From the NCBI GenBank assembly GCA_028564675.1, contig JAOVVO010000070.1:62001-126000 (forward strand): a DNA stretch of 64,000 nucleotides, given 5' to 3'. The position numbers and the translations under genes are program-made. This stretch comes from Onchocerca lupi (taxonomy: Eukaryota; Nematoda; Chromadorea; Rhabditida; Onchocercidae). Shown piece by piece: positions 15,201 through 30,200 of the stretch. Below the pieces are notes generated by a model. The model saw only the letters and a program-made list of their open reading frames with translations. It did not search any database and was not told where the DNA came from. Each line of letters starts with the position of its first letter. Positions within the stretch are counted from its first letter, which is position 1.

Positions 15201-18200
15201 ATTTCAAATTAAAGATTATTATCATGATTTAATGAAATTTCAAAATTAATATGGCAGAATATTTTTGGCATGGAAAAGTTTTTCACTAGTATTTGAGTAG
15301 TTCCAAAATTATTATCATGATTTCCAAGATTTTGGATTTTATGTATTTTTTTTTTAAATTTTTAGGGTATTAATTTATTTACGATCTATACTCATCATGA
15401 GTGAATTCTTTTTTTTCAATACAAGACGAATAATTACATTTGCAGAATTTTAGCCAAGATTACACAATAGATTCAAATGTGTAATATTTTTGACAATAAT
15501 GATAGAAACATCTGCGGAAATGCTCTTATCTTTATAATTTTAAAAAAAAAGACGCAAATACTTTTTCTTTTCTATATTTTCCGTAATTTAGACAAAAAAA
15601 AAAGAAATTCGGTAGCCAGGATTCTCCGGAATTTAAAATTTTTAAATTTTATACCATTTTATCCGTTAGATCCGTGGCATTACCTAACTTATGTGAATCT
15701 ATCATCTCAAAAATCTCTTTAGTTGAATAAAAAGGGCAAAACTAAGTACTCTGATTTGCTTCCAGTGTGAAATCCTTAGTGAAAAGTAGAACGTGGATAT
15801 CCGAGAACCTGATTTTCTTTTTTTTCAAATTTCAATTATTATACGTTTTTTTTTTGCTCCTCTATTTCAGGTAGGTTGATTAAAATTTCTATTTGTTGTG
15901 ACTTGTTTTCGTCTTGCTCTATTCCGCGCTTCTCAGCTAATGAATTTGTCGAATTAATTAAATTATTTCTTCCCAATTTTGTCCAGCGAACTTTGGAAAA
16001 TTTTTCGATGTCTTTAATGCCGAATAATTTACTTTCAACATTTCTGATTCTTTCTTAGTTATATGATCTCAACTACAATATTCGAAAACATTTTGACGAT
16101 TTTTTCTATTTTTAAGTTTCTATTTCTAATTTTTAATCTCTGTTTTAATTTGAAATAAATCCAATTTTAAATTAAAATTTTCACGTCATTGCTCAACTCA
16201 ATTTATTCTGTCAGCTGATTCTACTCTTCGATTCAATATTCAATAATTATATCAATGTCATCAATGCAATAGCAAGCAGTAAAACTAATAACTAGTTGCT
16301 GAACAATATTTCGGCATTGAGATGAAGGCATTTTCTGAAGTTATGCTGTACTAAGTCGTATTATTTCATAAATATTTCTTTCATAATATTTCTTTATTTG
16401 TATCAAAATTTTAACAGATTAAATGCTCAAATCTAATCTTCTGTGTTTAATTTAAGCCTGCGCAAAGCGGTAACTTTTATTTCAGTGTTAACATTTGAAC
16501 GATAAATTTACTGCTATGTAATATTCAATGGTTTTTAAGACCAATGCTTTACTGTCGGTACTTATCTTCAACACTCCGTAAAATTATTCGAACAGAAGCT
16601 CTTCTCTTCAGATTCTTTCTATTCCATCCACATAAATAAAAATGTAAATGTTCGCTGCTCATTTCCACACAACACTTCAAGTTCTTCATCGACTGATTTG
16701 AAATTTTGGCACAATGTTGCATTCGGCTCGGATTTCTATAGAGGTAAGGCCGTGTTTAAGAACTTCCGGAGATTTGAAATTTTCAACAAACGAACATTTA
16801 CATTTTTAATTTATATAGACTAGCTGGACTGGCCATGCGAAGCTTCGCTAATCGAGCTAGTCTATATAATAATTAAGACAAAAAAATTTTATTCATCTTT
16901 TATCAATTAGTTTTTTTTCCTGAGGCAGCCGAATATTGACTATTCACAGCAGTATAAATAAAACAATTAATTTTATCTAGTAAAGGCATTTTATTAATAA
17001 TAAGCATAAATTTTTGATATTTCAAATTTTAAATTGGAGGTATCCATTTTTATCACCAGTAGTATGTTATCTATTTATAAGGTCTAAAATAGATGGAATT
17101 AAAATAGTTTTGAAGCATGTCCGTTCACTTGCTATCCAATCGTATCATAGTGATACTAATACAACTTCGTTCTGTCTTCTGCAATCATCAGAGTTAATTA
17201 ATTGTTGTTGAAATACTTACATACCACTTTTCAGCTCTACTTCTTACAATATTATAAAATGCCGCTGTATACAGTAAAATATCATCCTGTTCAATAGGAA
17301 AATATCTGAGGTTAATTATTTTAAAATTAGGAATACCCATTATTGCTATAGAATTGAGGAGTGAATAATTTATATAACAGGGATCTTGGTGGCAGAAACC
17401 CAAATTTATATACTGAGTTAAGCACAACATATTTACTTGATTACTATGACTTTTTCAGAGCAATAGCTAATTTGAAAATAATGGTGAATGCCATTAATAA
17501 TAACGGGTATTCCTGGAGAAGCTATTGATCATAACACTTGTGCATTTTTCTCGATGCAGCAGTTCCACCTGTTTCACATATTGCAGAATCCAAGCCCTCC
17601 GTACCATAAAAAATAAATGATTTAATCAAATCTGTTACATAAGGAATGACTTGTACAGTTTCTCCAAATAATCAGCACGCCTCTCTTTTTTCAGTAACTC
17701 GTGACATACCTTACCAGTTGTTATATTATCATCTTTGCTCACTTTGATTTCAATGAAATATTCATAATGCATAAGATCTAAATCAGTTTCAGCATCTGGC
17801 ACAATAAAAAAAAGTGCCAGATACTGTAACAGCTAAAGATCTTATCCAATTGTTCTTATAGAACTAAATAACAGAATTTTAGGTACAGTAATTATTATTT
17901 CTTTGTTTTTAACTGAATTATGGTCCATAAGTAACTACGTAAAACTTTGTCAAACTCTAATTATCATTTGGCCGATTATAATCACTCATCTTTGTTTACT
18001 GTAATAGAAATAGTAGCATAATTGAAAAATAAATTTCGATCAATGAATCTTCAAAATTTTCAGATAATTTTAATCGATCATAATGCGAAAGAATTCCCAT
18101 TTAATTCAATTTCGACAGTTTTTTTTAATTTCTTTGAAGTTGTGATTAAATCTTATGATTGATCATAATGATTAAAAGTTCCTCAAATTTTATGGTCATT

Positions 18201-21200
18201 AAAATTATTTGAAGAATTTGAATTTTGAAATTGGAGAAATCATCGAAATTCCGCCTTTTTGGAGTTACACCGCTGCAACTGTATAAAGAAAAAGGATTAT
18301 ATTGATAATTTAGCTTGAATGTGAATTCTTCAAATTTTGGGGAATTTATCGAAAAGCTTGAACATGAATTCTTATATTAGTTGACAATGCTTCAACTCGA
18401 TCACTTTTTTACTCTTCCATTATTTTATTTAGTTATTGAAAGCATAGGTGTCAAATGACCAATTTTTAAAAGTTTTTATCTGTTTTCCTATCGATCTCTT
18501 CTTTAATCCACTGCGCTATTCTCTATGTTCATTTAATATCATCTCTCGCAGTATCAAGTTTTAATTACAATAGCATATGCGAACTGTCGAAAGCACGACA
18601 GATTGCAAAGGAGACTTCGAGATACGCTGACCTTTCACCTCCTTCTCTCTTCTTTCTTTGTCCTTAATCTTTATATGTAATATCTGCCTATAAAAGATAG
18701 ATTGGTAAATCATCTTCTTATTTGATGCGATCTCTATCTAATTTTCCTGAAGGACTATCTTGATGATTGGTTCTCGAGTGGCAGCTGTTCAAATGTTTTG
18801 CTAATTTCTTTAGACAGAGCTCCTAAAAGATAAAAAATGCTTTTCTTTTATTGATTTCCTTGGGGAAAAGATTCATCTAAAATCCATTGAAGCATAGCAG
18901 TCTGATATTTGATTTGATGTGGTATTCCTAATTATCAATATATCTAGTGATATGATAATGCTAATCTTCACAGGAAATATTGGAACAGCTAATCACAGAA
19001 TTAAAACAATTTCAATGATCCACTGACTTCCATTATTTGATTATTACAGCGGGAATTTATAATATACGTATTCGGAATTATATTTTGCAATAATATGAAA
19101 ATTGAAAGTTTTTTGTTTATTATTAGATGTGTATGTTTTCCTTTTTTCCTTCTCACATTTACTGCAATTCAATTAATTTTAAATGATTCATTTCACTGAT
19201 TTTAGGATTTTTGAGAAAATTGATAGATTGTTCGGCGTTTAATCCTCTCAGCACGGTATAGTAAAATATAGAGTATGGTAAAAGTAATTGAATGCCATAT
19301 AAACAGCGTGCACATTGGACAAGTTTTCTGTCTGCTTCAATGCTGAATATCCCAGCGGTTGGTCCACTTATTTTTATGACTTGGGACATTATCTGTACAC
19401 CAGTAATTACCGATCTTGTTTGTTGTGATGACAGATGGGACATTTCCTGCTTGTCGGGTTGTATTTTTAGTATCTTAGAATGTATCACCAAAAAGCAGTA
19501 GTTTGTTTAACCTTTCGCTCTCACGCCAAGATTTTGCTAGAGTTCTTATGCGGTATTTGGCTTTGAAGTCGGGACCGGATGAAGATAAAAACTAGTTCTT
19601 TCTTTCACATTCTCGACTTACTGCTATTTCGGCAAGGATAATAGTTGCAATTGCTGCGTAATCTTTTTTCACTGGCATTTACTTATTTCCTTATTTACTA
19701 AAATAATTTCATCAATTTCCTGAATGTTTTTTTTACCAATTTTATCAATTTTTTTAATCAAAATATTTTATCAGTTTCCTGAGAAAAGATAAAGCAAATC
19801 TATTAAATTTTTATTCTACATTAAATATGAGTTTTTATGCACTCAAATTCAGTCCCTTCACTAAATATAAGAGATGATGGCAAAATGATATTTTTTTAAT
19901 GAATTTTTAATTTTTTCTCGGAATTAACTATTCTTTGAACTAAACTTTTAGTTTTTGTGCATGCTGATAGTACCGGTAAAAATAGCAAAATTTTCATGTA
20001 ATGTTCGATTCAACAAAAATTTACCGCTTAATTCTTTTGTTTTAATTATTTGAACATTTGATCATGGAATTTATTTCGAAACAAAAGTCATAGTCATCTT
20101 AATATATCATGATAACATATGTCATTACATCCTGATTAGATCTTGTTTTGGACAGATTAAGAAGTGCAAGAACTTATAGGCTGTCGAATTTATATGCACT
20201 GATTGTCGATCAAATTTTTCAGTTTTTCTTAAAAATTTACGGAAATCTTTGCAAAAAAACCGTGAGAACGTGAGTTATTTTTATTGCAGTGTGTTTCTTG
20301 ATTTAAATGTAATCTATCTTCAAAGGATAATCAATACTTACTAATCCAATTTTTCAACTATTAACACTGTAATATGATCTTAATATTGCAAAATATGCTG
20401 AATAAGTGACCTGAATAAATTCATATTAATAAAACATTTTTCGATTCCTTCTCCAATCTTTGATGTTAGTAAAGGGATATATTTAGAAGTTCTAAATAGA
20501 AGACGATAATATTAGTTTTATCAGATTAAGATGATTCTAATTTATGTCGCGTCTTATCGAATAGATTTACAATTTCATTTTTTTTAATGAAAAAAAAAGT
20601 AATTTGCATATTTCCGAATTTATCTTTGTAAAGCCTGGATGAATCGATTGGAAGTATCATTTCCGCCAATTTGTATCTTCTTCAATTCAGCTGGTGGGTA
20701 CATCAGGGGTCTTACACCCATCGTCATAATTGTTTTATTTAACATTTGTCTATGGGAACATGTGGCCTTCTATCTAAAGAGGATTAGTTGTTTACTGGAT
20801 TTTCAAATATCATTAAGAATCAATGAAGGGTAAACAAGAAAAAGGTCATTTCTGGATTTGGGCATATGTTAATTTTTGAAGAGAGGGTTGTTTTTCAGAC
20901 TTAGTAGATATTTCTTATTTTCAGATCTATATTTTTTAAAAAGATTCATTTTTGTTTAAAATTAAGAAAATATGTTTTGTTTTTGATGCTTCGATCTATT
21001 TTCCGAATAAAAGAATCGAATAGCAGTAAATAAATAGTTTTATGTCGATTTATCATTGTTTATATCGCTCATTGGTTCAAAGATGGAAAATAAACAAAAA
21101 TTCAATTCTAAGATAAATTGAAACGAGAATGTCACATCTAAATATTTCGTAATTTGCAGACTTCCTTTTTGTTTCCTTCCTTCTCTTGAAATTTCAATAT

Positions 21201-24200
21201 ATTAGTATACTATATTATGAGCTACCGAAAATTACTTGTAAACTTGATAAAGAAAGAAACATTCGATAAATTTTACAGCCTTTATCTTTTAACTACTCGC
21301 CACCATTCAATATGTTTACGCCGTATCGGAAACTTCGATTAGTCACATTTGACTTGATTCTACATGTTGAATTATCTTTGGAGCATTATTTTTATCTTGA
21401 ATAATCAGTTATTTGACATCCATTTAATGCTTTCTCGATATACCATACAGTTAACAGAGTTGTTTTCTACCTCTCTAATTTTTTCATTTCTTGTTTATCG
21501 ATTTATTGTTTGTATCTCTCATTAATCAGAATACATCGAAAACTTCCAGAATAATGCGACATTATCGCTGATTAATCTTGGCTAAAGCAGTGCGTCGCTG
21601 TAATGTTTTATAGCTTCCCATCACATCCTTTTATTTCATTTCTCTTCGGATATATATTTATCATTTGCCCATCCCAACACTTAATTGTGCTTGCTTATCC
21701 CATTTTTATAATATTGAAAAATTCTCGCCTACGATCGTTAACTTCCGCATGACTACTTTTCTGGCCATAGCATTAAAAAAAATTCTTTTCGCTTTCGCAG
21801 ATTCTCTTTCTTTCATTGTTTGATTTGTAAAAATAGATTCATTTTCCAGATAACAAATTGAAAAAATTTATTCCATCTAATTATCAGATTATTTCGTATT
21901 CTCCGAATTACCTGACCTAATGCTCGTCTATTACGCTGTTCACGTCAGTTTACACTTCAATCCAGTTTTTTTAATCTAACAATGAATGAATGATAGGATG
22001 ATAAAGTACAGACAGAACAACAGAGAACGAAGAATATGTGCGTTGACATTAAAAAATACAAATAGCAATATAATTTTGAAATGGGTCTTAAGTCGATTCT
22101 ATCACATATTGAGATTGAAAATTATCGAATTTTTTTATTTCTCTTAATGACCTCTATAGTACCAATGTCACCACTCATTGGAGAATTCCCGTAGTTGTTT
22201 TCAATGAACAATTCATACACATTCTCTAAAACTTGCTAGAAAGATCGCACTCAACGACTACAATTAATTATAATTAAAAATAAATTATTGTTTAATCAAT
22301 TCTGCAAATTTAAAAAAAATATTAGGAATGAGATAGAACATAATCATTGATTGTGATCTCATTCTTTCTTCAAGTTTTTTTTCCTTTTTTATTATTTTTT
22401 TAAAAAATGAGATAGTATCCAGGAATTCCTGTTTGACGAAATAATTGAAAAACACTCGCTTTTTACTATCTCATTTCACTATTTTCTCTATGGGCAATTT
22501 TATTATCAATCAGAAAGCATTCGGGAAAACATATAAATGACTTGTCGAAATATTTTAAAAATTTTGCTTTCTTCTGTGGTCAATTTTTTTTTGATTTGCT
22601 GTTGGCAGCAGGATGGATTCCTTTTTCGTTTGCATTTTTTTTTCTTTTTTTTGTGAGGAATGAAGCAAAGGTTTGTAATTTATAACGCCACTAGCAATCG
22701 CTGCATTTATTTATTTATTTTCTTCAACATGGCTTTCATTCGTGCAGTATGATCGATGTAGAAGTTTTAGTACGGCAACAATGACATTTAAAAGTGAATA
22801 TTTGAAACTGGAAGCACTTATCAATTTTTTCTTTTCATAAATTCTGAAAGAAAAATTTCCGTTTAGTTCCCATTTTCTTTCCCTTTCACTTACTGCACTA
22901 TTGTAAATTGAATTTTTTTTTTTTTTTCTTTTTTTTTGCTGGAAGAATGCAATATTATAATGTTCTATCAGAACGACAGCATTAAAGTGCTTTCAATTTG
23001 TTCCCTTATATTAATAGAAAAGTTGAGCTTCTGCACTAAAAATTTTTGTTAATTAAATCAAGCTTTTAATTCTAATCCATTTTGTGTTTGCATTCACAGT
23101 TCTGACAGAACAGAAAAGAAGTTATATTTGATTATAATTTCAAGTGCAAAAAAAGTTTTTTGATTATAGTTTTTTTTTGAAAAGATTTGGTGCAGTTTCC
23201 TGAAAAAATTCGGTTAGTTTTGAACTTTTTAAATACATCAATGTATTAATCTTTTTTTTTTGGAAAATTTCTTAGAAAGCTAGTAAGAATAATGATGTAT
23301 GCAGTGAGTTTTGAAGCAGCAAGTATTTAAATTAGGCGTTTGGGATTTACCACTTGTTAACCTCGAAAAGTCGAAAATGAAACCCATTCATTCATCTCTA
23401 TCCCATATGAAAATGATAACATTAGCAATATTAGGACAACAAAGTAATGTTTAGTTTGTGAATTACACTGAAATGCAGCAAGTTGAATCAGTATCACGTA
23501 TCACGCTACGGCTGTACGAACATTGCAATTTGTAGGTTAGATATAATGTGTCATCCCAACACAATATAAGAATTAATAAAGAGGCTGATCAGCAAGTTGA
23601 AAAGTTGCCAATTTGTATGTTTGATCTAGTTTCCTAATCTTTGCGAAAATTTTTCGAATTTTGAAGTATAAACTATGCCTTTCCATTAGTTATTGAATTT
23701 ATTAAATTGGCATATTCTAAAGATTTTTTTTATTTTTCTTCTAAGATTTTTTTTTCTTATAAAAGTGAGTAATTTTTATATAATCACAGATTAGCAGTGA
23801 ATGATTGCATCATACATGTACCATGTATCTCAATTAATTTAAATTTATTGTTATTTTAATGCAATTTGTAAAACTAAACTAATTTGTAAAATCACTCTTT
23901 ATTATAAATAAGTTTATTATAAATGAATAGAAAAGATTATATAAAACAGCAAATATTAGGAAGTAGTGTTGAACGAATTTATTATTTTGTTAGTTTGGTG
24001 TTAAAAATAAGCGGAAAAAAGAACAAGAAAATAAAACTTATGATTTAATCGCAAACAACAACTAAGTAGTAAACAATTAAACAATACAAGAAACAAATAA
24101 ATAAAACACTAAATGAAATAATAATTCAACAGCAAAATAATATACTAATGAAATGAAATAAATGAAATAATTTTAAAGATGCGAATAACGTGTTGCAGAA

Positions 24201-27200
24201 TTATTGAGAAGAAATCAATTTTTTCTGCATACTTTTAAAGACAGATGATAAGGAAAGAAAGGCGAATTTTTCACCCTTCTCTATTAAATCTATTTTCTTT
24301 CAACTGGAAATTGAAGTTAATGTAGCCTGCATACTAGAGAAAAGATTGTCGACAAAGATACTTCTCATAGTAAGAGAAAAAAAAAAATCAGAATTAAAAA
24401 GAGACTTGAGCAAAAAAAGTTGAGTTCTTTGTGAAAGAAATATTTCGATGTCATTTCGAACTTTCACTAGTAGAATCCGCTTATAATTCCATTAGGTTAT
24501 TTCGAGAATTATCCTTGAATGTATGTAACATTTCCTAATTTCTATGCCTCTTGATGTCGAACTGTGCACGTTTTTTTGTGTCCATTCATTTAGATATTTG
24601 GACTTCATACCTTTTGCAGTTTCTTCCACCTTTTACCTGATGTCTATTATCTATCCGCAAGTCTTATTGTCAGGAAATTAGCTTAATTATTATATGGAAG
24701 GACCATAATGTTGCCATTTTTCCTTCGGTATTCAAAATATTATATTAAGTGGTGAGTTAAGCATGGATGCACTTGGCTTCGAAATCTTTTTTTTTTGATG
24801 TGTTGAATGTATTCACATTGAACTGTAAATGTCATTGGGCGGATCGTATCACTAATAATATTCATTATTCTTAAGTGTCCTCTCACTAAGATCGCTCCTC
24901 TTCTAATCGACGATGGAATCATTATTTTATCATAAAATTACTTGTCAATATTACAACTCTCGCTTCCCAGTATCGTTCCGTGTGATCTTGACCGAACTGT
25001 TGAAAAGCTCAGTTAATGATCAGTGCTTAAATTTTTCTAAGACTGTACGAACATTAACAGGTCTAACGTAGCATTCACTGTACTTCTGCTATTACGACAT
25101 ACAGTAGTCATAGCATTTGCATCTGAAAATTTACTTTTCATTTCGCAACTCCTTTTCTAATATTTGTAATAAATTTCCTAGCAGTATAACGTTAAATGCG
25201 CCTGAAACGATAATGGAGCATCGAACATTGAAACAACGTGACGATAACGGTCCGCGAACAATCAAAAATCTTGCTGCACATTTTCAAAATTTGAAAAAGA
25301 ATCAAACAACTGCTCAAACTGTTGAAAGTATGTTTGAAAACTTGAATATATGTTGTAACAAAATCTGAAAATAAGATATCCAGAAATTTTTTGTCGTGAT
25401 CATTTTGAAATGACCCCTCCATTTAAGCAACATTTTCGGAGAAATTTGAACTTTTAAGGATTCGTTGTAACTTTTCAATCCGCATTGTTTTCTTATAGAA
25501 AAAATGTATAAATCCATCATTCAGAAGTGCTACATGATTTTAAGGATCTGAAAAGTGAAACCTTCCTTTAGTAATTTCGAAATTTCAATAAAATTTTCAA
25601 TGATCAATATACAAACTGTTAAATTTCAGGCTATGATAATCTAAGCAACAATTTGCCACCACCAGTTCGAATTACACCATATTCAGGCGTTAAACCAAAG
25701 GTTTGCGTTAGTTTAATGTATTCCTAATTTTGAATTTATTTTGGAGCTTCAAATTTATGAACTACGAATTTTGCTAAGTTGGATGGTTAGAGTTCAGAAG
25801 TTTTTCAATCGTTCTTAATAATTTGAATTATAATTGGCTTTTCATCTTTTATGATTATTTGAGAAAGTTGTTGTTCCAATTTTATCATACATTGTAAATC
25901 AACTTCTCGATTTGCGAAATTAAATTTTAACGTGAATTAGAAATTAATTTGCATGTAACAGTTCACGATTCAAGAGAAACGTCGAACTGTCCACACATTG
26001 CTCACTTCAAAGTCGGCCTTGAAATTGGTTTTGCGGAGATGATAGAGAAATAGCGATCGCAAGGAAGGCATAGGACGAGTTGTTTCCATTCATTTCACTC
26101 CCACATATCATTTTCCTATACATACATATGCTGCATATGTCTTCCCCCAAACAAACAAGAATACTTTGCAACTAAAAAGAAAAATTCCATTCTCCAAATG
26201 GCAAATTTCTGGGAGATTTTATCAAATTCTGGCTAAAAAAATGGAAGAGTGGCGGGATTCTTTCTCGCTTTCCCGGGAGATTGTCTTCCCATCCCTTTCT
26301 TTTCATTTACTTTCACGCATATGCCAATGAATGAGAATATCAATTGAGACATAGCGGGACAATTCTGCGGCAATTTCAGGCAAATTGAAAAGATGAGACA
26401 AAGCCACATGTTGGTTCGCTAATTTAGAACGATCAAAATGGAACAAGCAACAATACAGTTGCTTTGATGGTTGCACAAAATTTTGCATTCTTTTTGAGGA
26501 GCTTTCTTTCATGTTATTATTCAGAAATGAGTCATTTCTCCGCAAAACACAATTTTGATCGCAACTCTTATGATAGCCCATTATTACATATAAAAAATAA
26601 CTAGGAACATCGCTGTAAAAGTTGCCGAACCGCAAGTAATTTGTTTGTCAGGAAAAATAACTTGAACTCGATCTACCGCTGTGACAGAACCTCACAACTT
26701 TAGTACCTATTAATGGATGGACATCATATATAGGTCAATAAACTCAGAAGGTAGAATATCAAGACGACATAGAGATTGAAATGAAAATCGTTCAGAAGCT
26801 TACAGAATGAGGATAGGAATATATGAAGTTTTAAAATAAAATGTAATTAGAGATTGAGATATTGCTCCAAACTAACTGATTTCAGCTATTTTGGATGGAG
26901 AATGTTGTTAGAACCGGACTTGTAGTATTTGAATAAGATCTTTTTGGATGACTAGCTTCGGGTCCCTTCAATAATTTTTAATGGTGGAACAGATCGTGGG
27001 ATGAAAACACCAAAGTTAAAATATTTCAATCAATGGTATAGGGGAAAAAATCTGATAGTTTTGTAATTTGTTTGTAGTTTATCGGATTTGAAATTCTTTT
27101 TGCGTTGTACTCGACTAGTCAGCAATAGATTTTATTGGGTTTATACGATATTATATACAATATCGTGCTTCTACAATAGTAAAGATCAAAAGAATAATAC

Positions 27201-30200
27201 ACGGCAGATAATAAAAGATACTAACAGTCGTTAGAATATTCACTACGTTATCGTATTTTTCGTTTGATTATCTAACCTTTGTTAAACTTTCTGTCCTAAA
27301 TATTCTCCTTTCGTTCTATCACTTTTTCCCCTGACTGAGGACTGAACTGTAGCTCGTGCAGTTGAACTATCTTTCTTACTAACATTCCCGATATTGGATT
27401 GAACTGAATTGCCGCTGATACTGATCTGGAAGACACTGCTTCTGTTGACTCAAAAAGCTGGTTTTTTACGGATAATTCTTGCTCTCAATTGTGGGCGGAG
27501 TTTACAACGTATTAATCATGCAAAAAGCTTGTAATCAGGACAAAGAATAGGAGATAAATAATGCTTATAACATTTCAAAGCGCATAAGTTTAGTCTTTGC
27601 AACATCCTGGACTTAATGGTTTAACATTTTAAACAATGCACATGAGCTCTGTTAGCTGATCGGAAGATGGGAGAACAAAAGCTTTTGTGCCGAGATATAG
27701 ATAAGTGACTCATTGTTTGAGAAATATTACTAATTTTTGCTGCACAAAGTATTTGGATTATTTCGTTATTTCAATTTTACCGGCAAATGGATTCATTTCA
27801 CTCAACTAGTTATTATCTTTTAGAGCTTTATCATGTTCTTCAATGGTTTTGTTTTTACTGATTTCGTCAGATCTATCGAGAACTTTTGCGTACCTTATTT
27901 TCCTTATTTATTATTTTCAGGGCATGGACATTATTAGGCCAGTAGCATTTCGGCCATATGCTTCATGCAAGTTGGAAAAACGACAAGCAATCACCTCGTC
28001 ATCGTTCTCTTTTCACAATAACAACAAGAAGAAAAATGATTTTCTAACAAAGCGATTGTCGAAGTAAAGTGAAAAAATTTTTTAAGATTTTTACAAATAT
28101 CGTTGTTAGTATTGTAGAAGACAAAGATAAATGGACTCTCAGTAAATTGTAGGATTACATGATGCTGCCTGTGCTAATCATTTAAGCATTGAGTTTAAAA
28201 CATCCAGAAGATTTCTCATAATTATCGATCTTTCACTTGTTTTATTTGCCTTTCCAATCTTCAAGAGAGTCAAATTCACGAGATTAGTCTTTATGGTTAT
28301 TTTATTTCATGATGATGATGAGATTAAATTAAATATTAGGACTTCTTTTATCGAACTATTATAGCAGTGATGATTTGAAACGATCTTCTCAGCAATCAAA
28401 GGACACTGTGTCGAATTCTTCCGTACCATCATCAGTTAACTGTGGTAACAGACCGCGGGCCATCTATCAACCGTCCACCAGGTTCAGCTGAACATTCAAC
28501 ATTCCTTGTGACGTTCTCAGCATACTATGTTTCCTAGAGCACAACACATGTTTTTTCTTCTGCAAAGAAAAAACACTTTTTTCTTTGCTGAATATAAATA
28601 TTTTCTGCTATTTTGCCGAGGAATAAAAATTTATTTGAAAGTCATCGATTGACTACTTGACATTTGAGAGACATAGACTTCAAACATTCGAATAATCAAA
28701 TTTTAAATAATTCTCTTTAACAATTACAGCTCCGAACTGGCATCAGCAATGGTTGGGACAAAGTCCAGCAAATTTGAGGCTGAAGAAAATGATTATGATA
28801 TTGTGCCAGAATATATTGAGCACGACAAGTTTTACATTGATGGTTAGTTTACATTCAATTTTCCGCTTTAGGAAAGATTTGCACTTATGTTTGCAGATTA
28901 ACTTAAGATTATGCATGGATCAGATTGATTGCATATGGATTGATCAAAGCAAAATTAAGATAAGATTATCAATTAAGAAGTCAAGTTTTCCCATTCTTGA
29001 AGCTCATCACTCCTGAAATCAAGTTCATAGCCACTTTTGTTCCTGTAATATGATCTCTGACTTTTATTCTTCTGTCGAATAAAAAATACGAAGCAGTCAT
29101 TCGTCTTTTATACATTTCAGTTAAGTTCTGTATTGATTTAAAATTGATAGGACGTTATTCACCTGTCAACCATTGACTTTGAGTTGGTATCTGTACGTAG
29201 TGGTAGCCAGTTCAAATCTTCTTGATTCACTTTTTTGCTTTTACACCGAGTGATGAAAATAAAATTCTTTCACATTTTTAAATTGTAAATCCTGAGAATT
29301 TATTCTTGGAAAACTAATTTAACTAACGAAAGGATATAACTAGCATTTAAGCATCAAAGATTTATGTTATCTATTTATATTAAAGACTTAGATTTCGAGT
29401 TAGGAATTCGTGATTGAAATTTAGATTTTAACGCCGAAGTTCTGAATTAAGGAGCTAGAAATTTCCTTATTGATTACTTGCAAAACAAATAATATTTAGT
29501 GGATTCGACGACCAATGAAAACTATTCTGTTGTACATTCGACGCCTTACTGTCGCAACCCATCGTCCGAGGTACTTCCTGCCCCAGCATCGACATCAAAT
29601 AATGCCAACATTAGCCGTGATAAAATACAGCAGCAACAGCAGCAGAACGGCAGCACAGCAGTCAGTGTAGTAACTGGAATTCCATCATTAAATATTATCC
29701 AGGTTTGTTTACATCATAGTTTTCAAGGAAATGAAATTTTTCCCATCCATATGTTGACTTGTGAGGCTCTAGAGAATAAGTTATAATCAACTATCAAGAA
29801 GTCATAAATCACTTCATTTTAATCATATATTCGGAATAGTTATAATATTTAAAAGATATTGTAACCGTTTCCGAACTCTAAGATACGTTTTCTGTTATCC
29901 ATATTCAAGATATACTTTTTTTTATTGCACTGTTGCTTATATTTTTTGATTTAGTAAGCAATTGATTGACTAAGAAATTCTTGTTCTAGAAAATAATTTT
30001 CAGCTTTTATTTTTGTATTTTCCGGTCTAGCTTATTGTGATCTATAGGTTCGTAAAAATAAGCAATATGGCTACATTTGATAGATTAGGAAAAAGAACTG
30101 TATATATATTGTTTCAGAGAAATTTTCATACTTTTCCAAATTTAAGAACAGAGCGATTATTTTTATGGAATAAGTCACTAAAGGAGAAGATGTAACTATA

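Larger units (their letters stand above)
13997..25181 (+). other. Giant intron 6 of the LZTS-like gene (11.2 kb)
   Basis: Exons 13875-13996 (phase 2 out) and 25182-25327 (phase 2 in) join in frame across this interval. Inside lie a dispersed-repeat copy (about 16630-16870), a CTP synthase pseudogene fragment on the minus strand (17552-17810), a small antisense ORF with an AATAAA signal (19159-19443), and many T- and A-runs, for example near 22915-22935. I found no sense-strand exon that keeps the frame. Confidence 0.65.

Noticed and set aside
26303..26635. 110-codon minus-strand frame in intron 8
   Set aside because: It begins with TTG, shows no domain or signal, and overlaps a GC-richer patch that lengthens chance frames.
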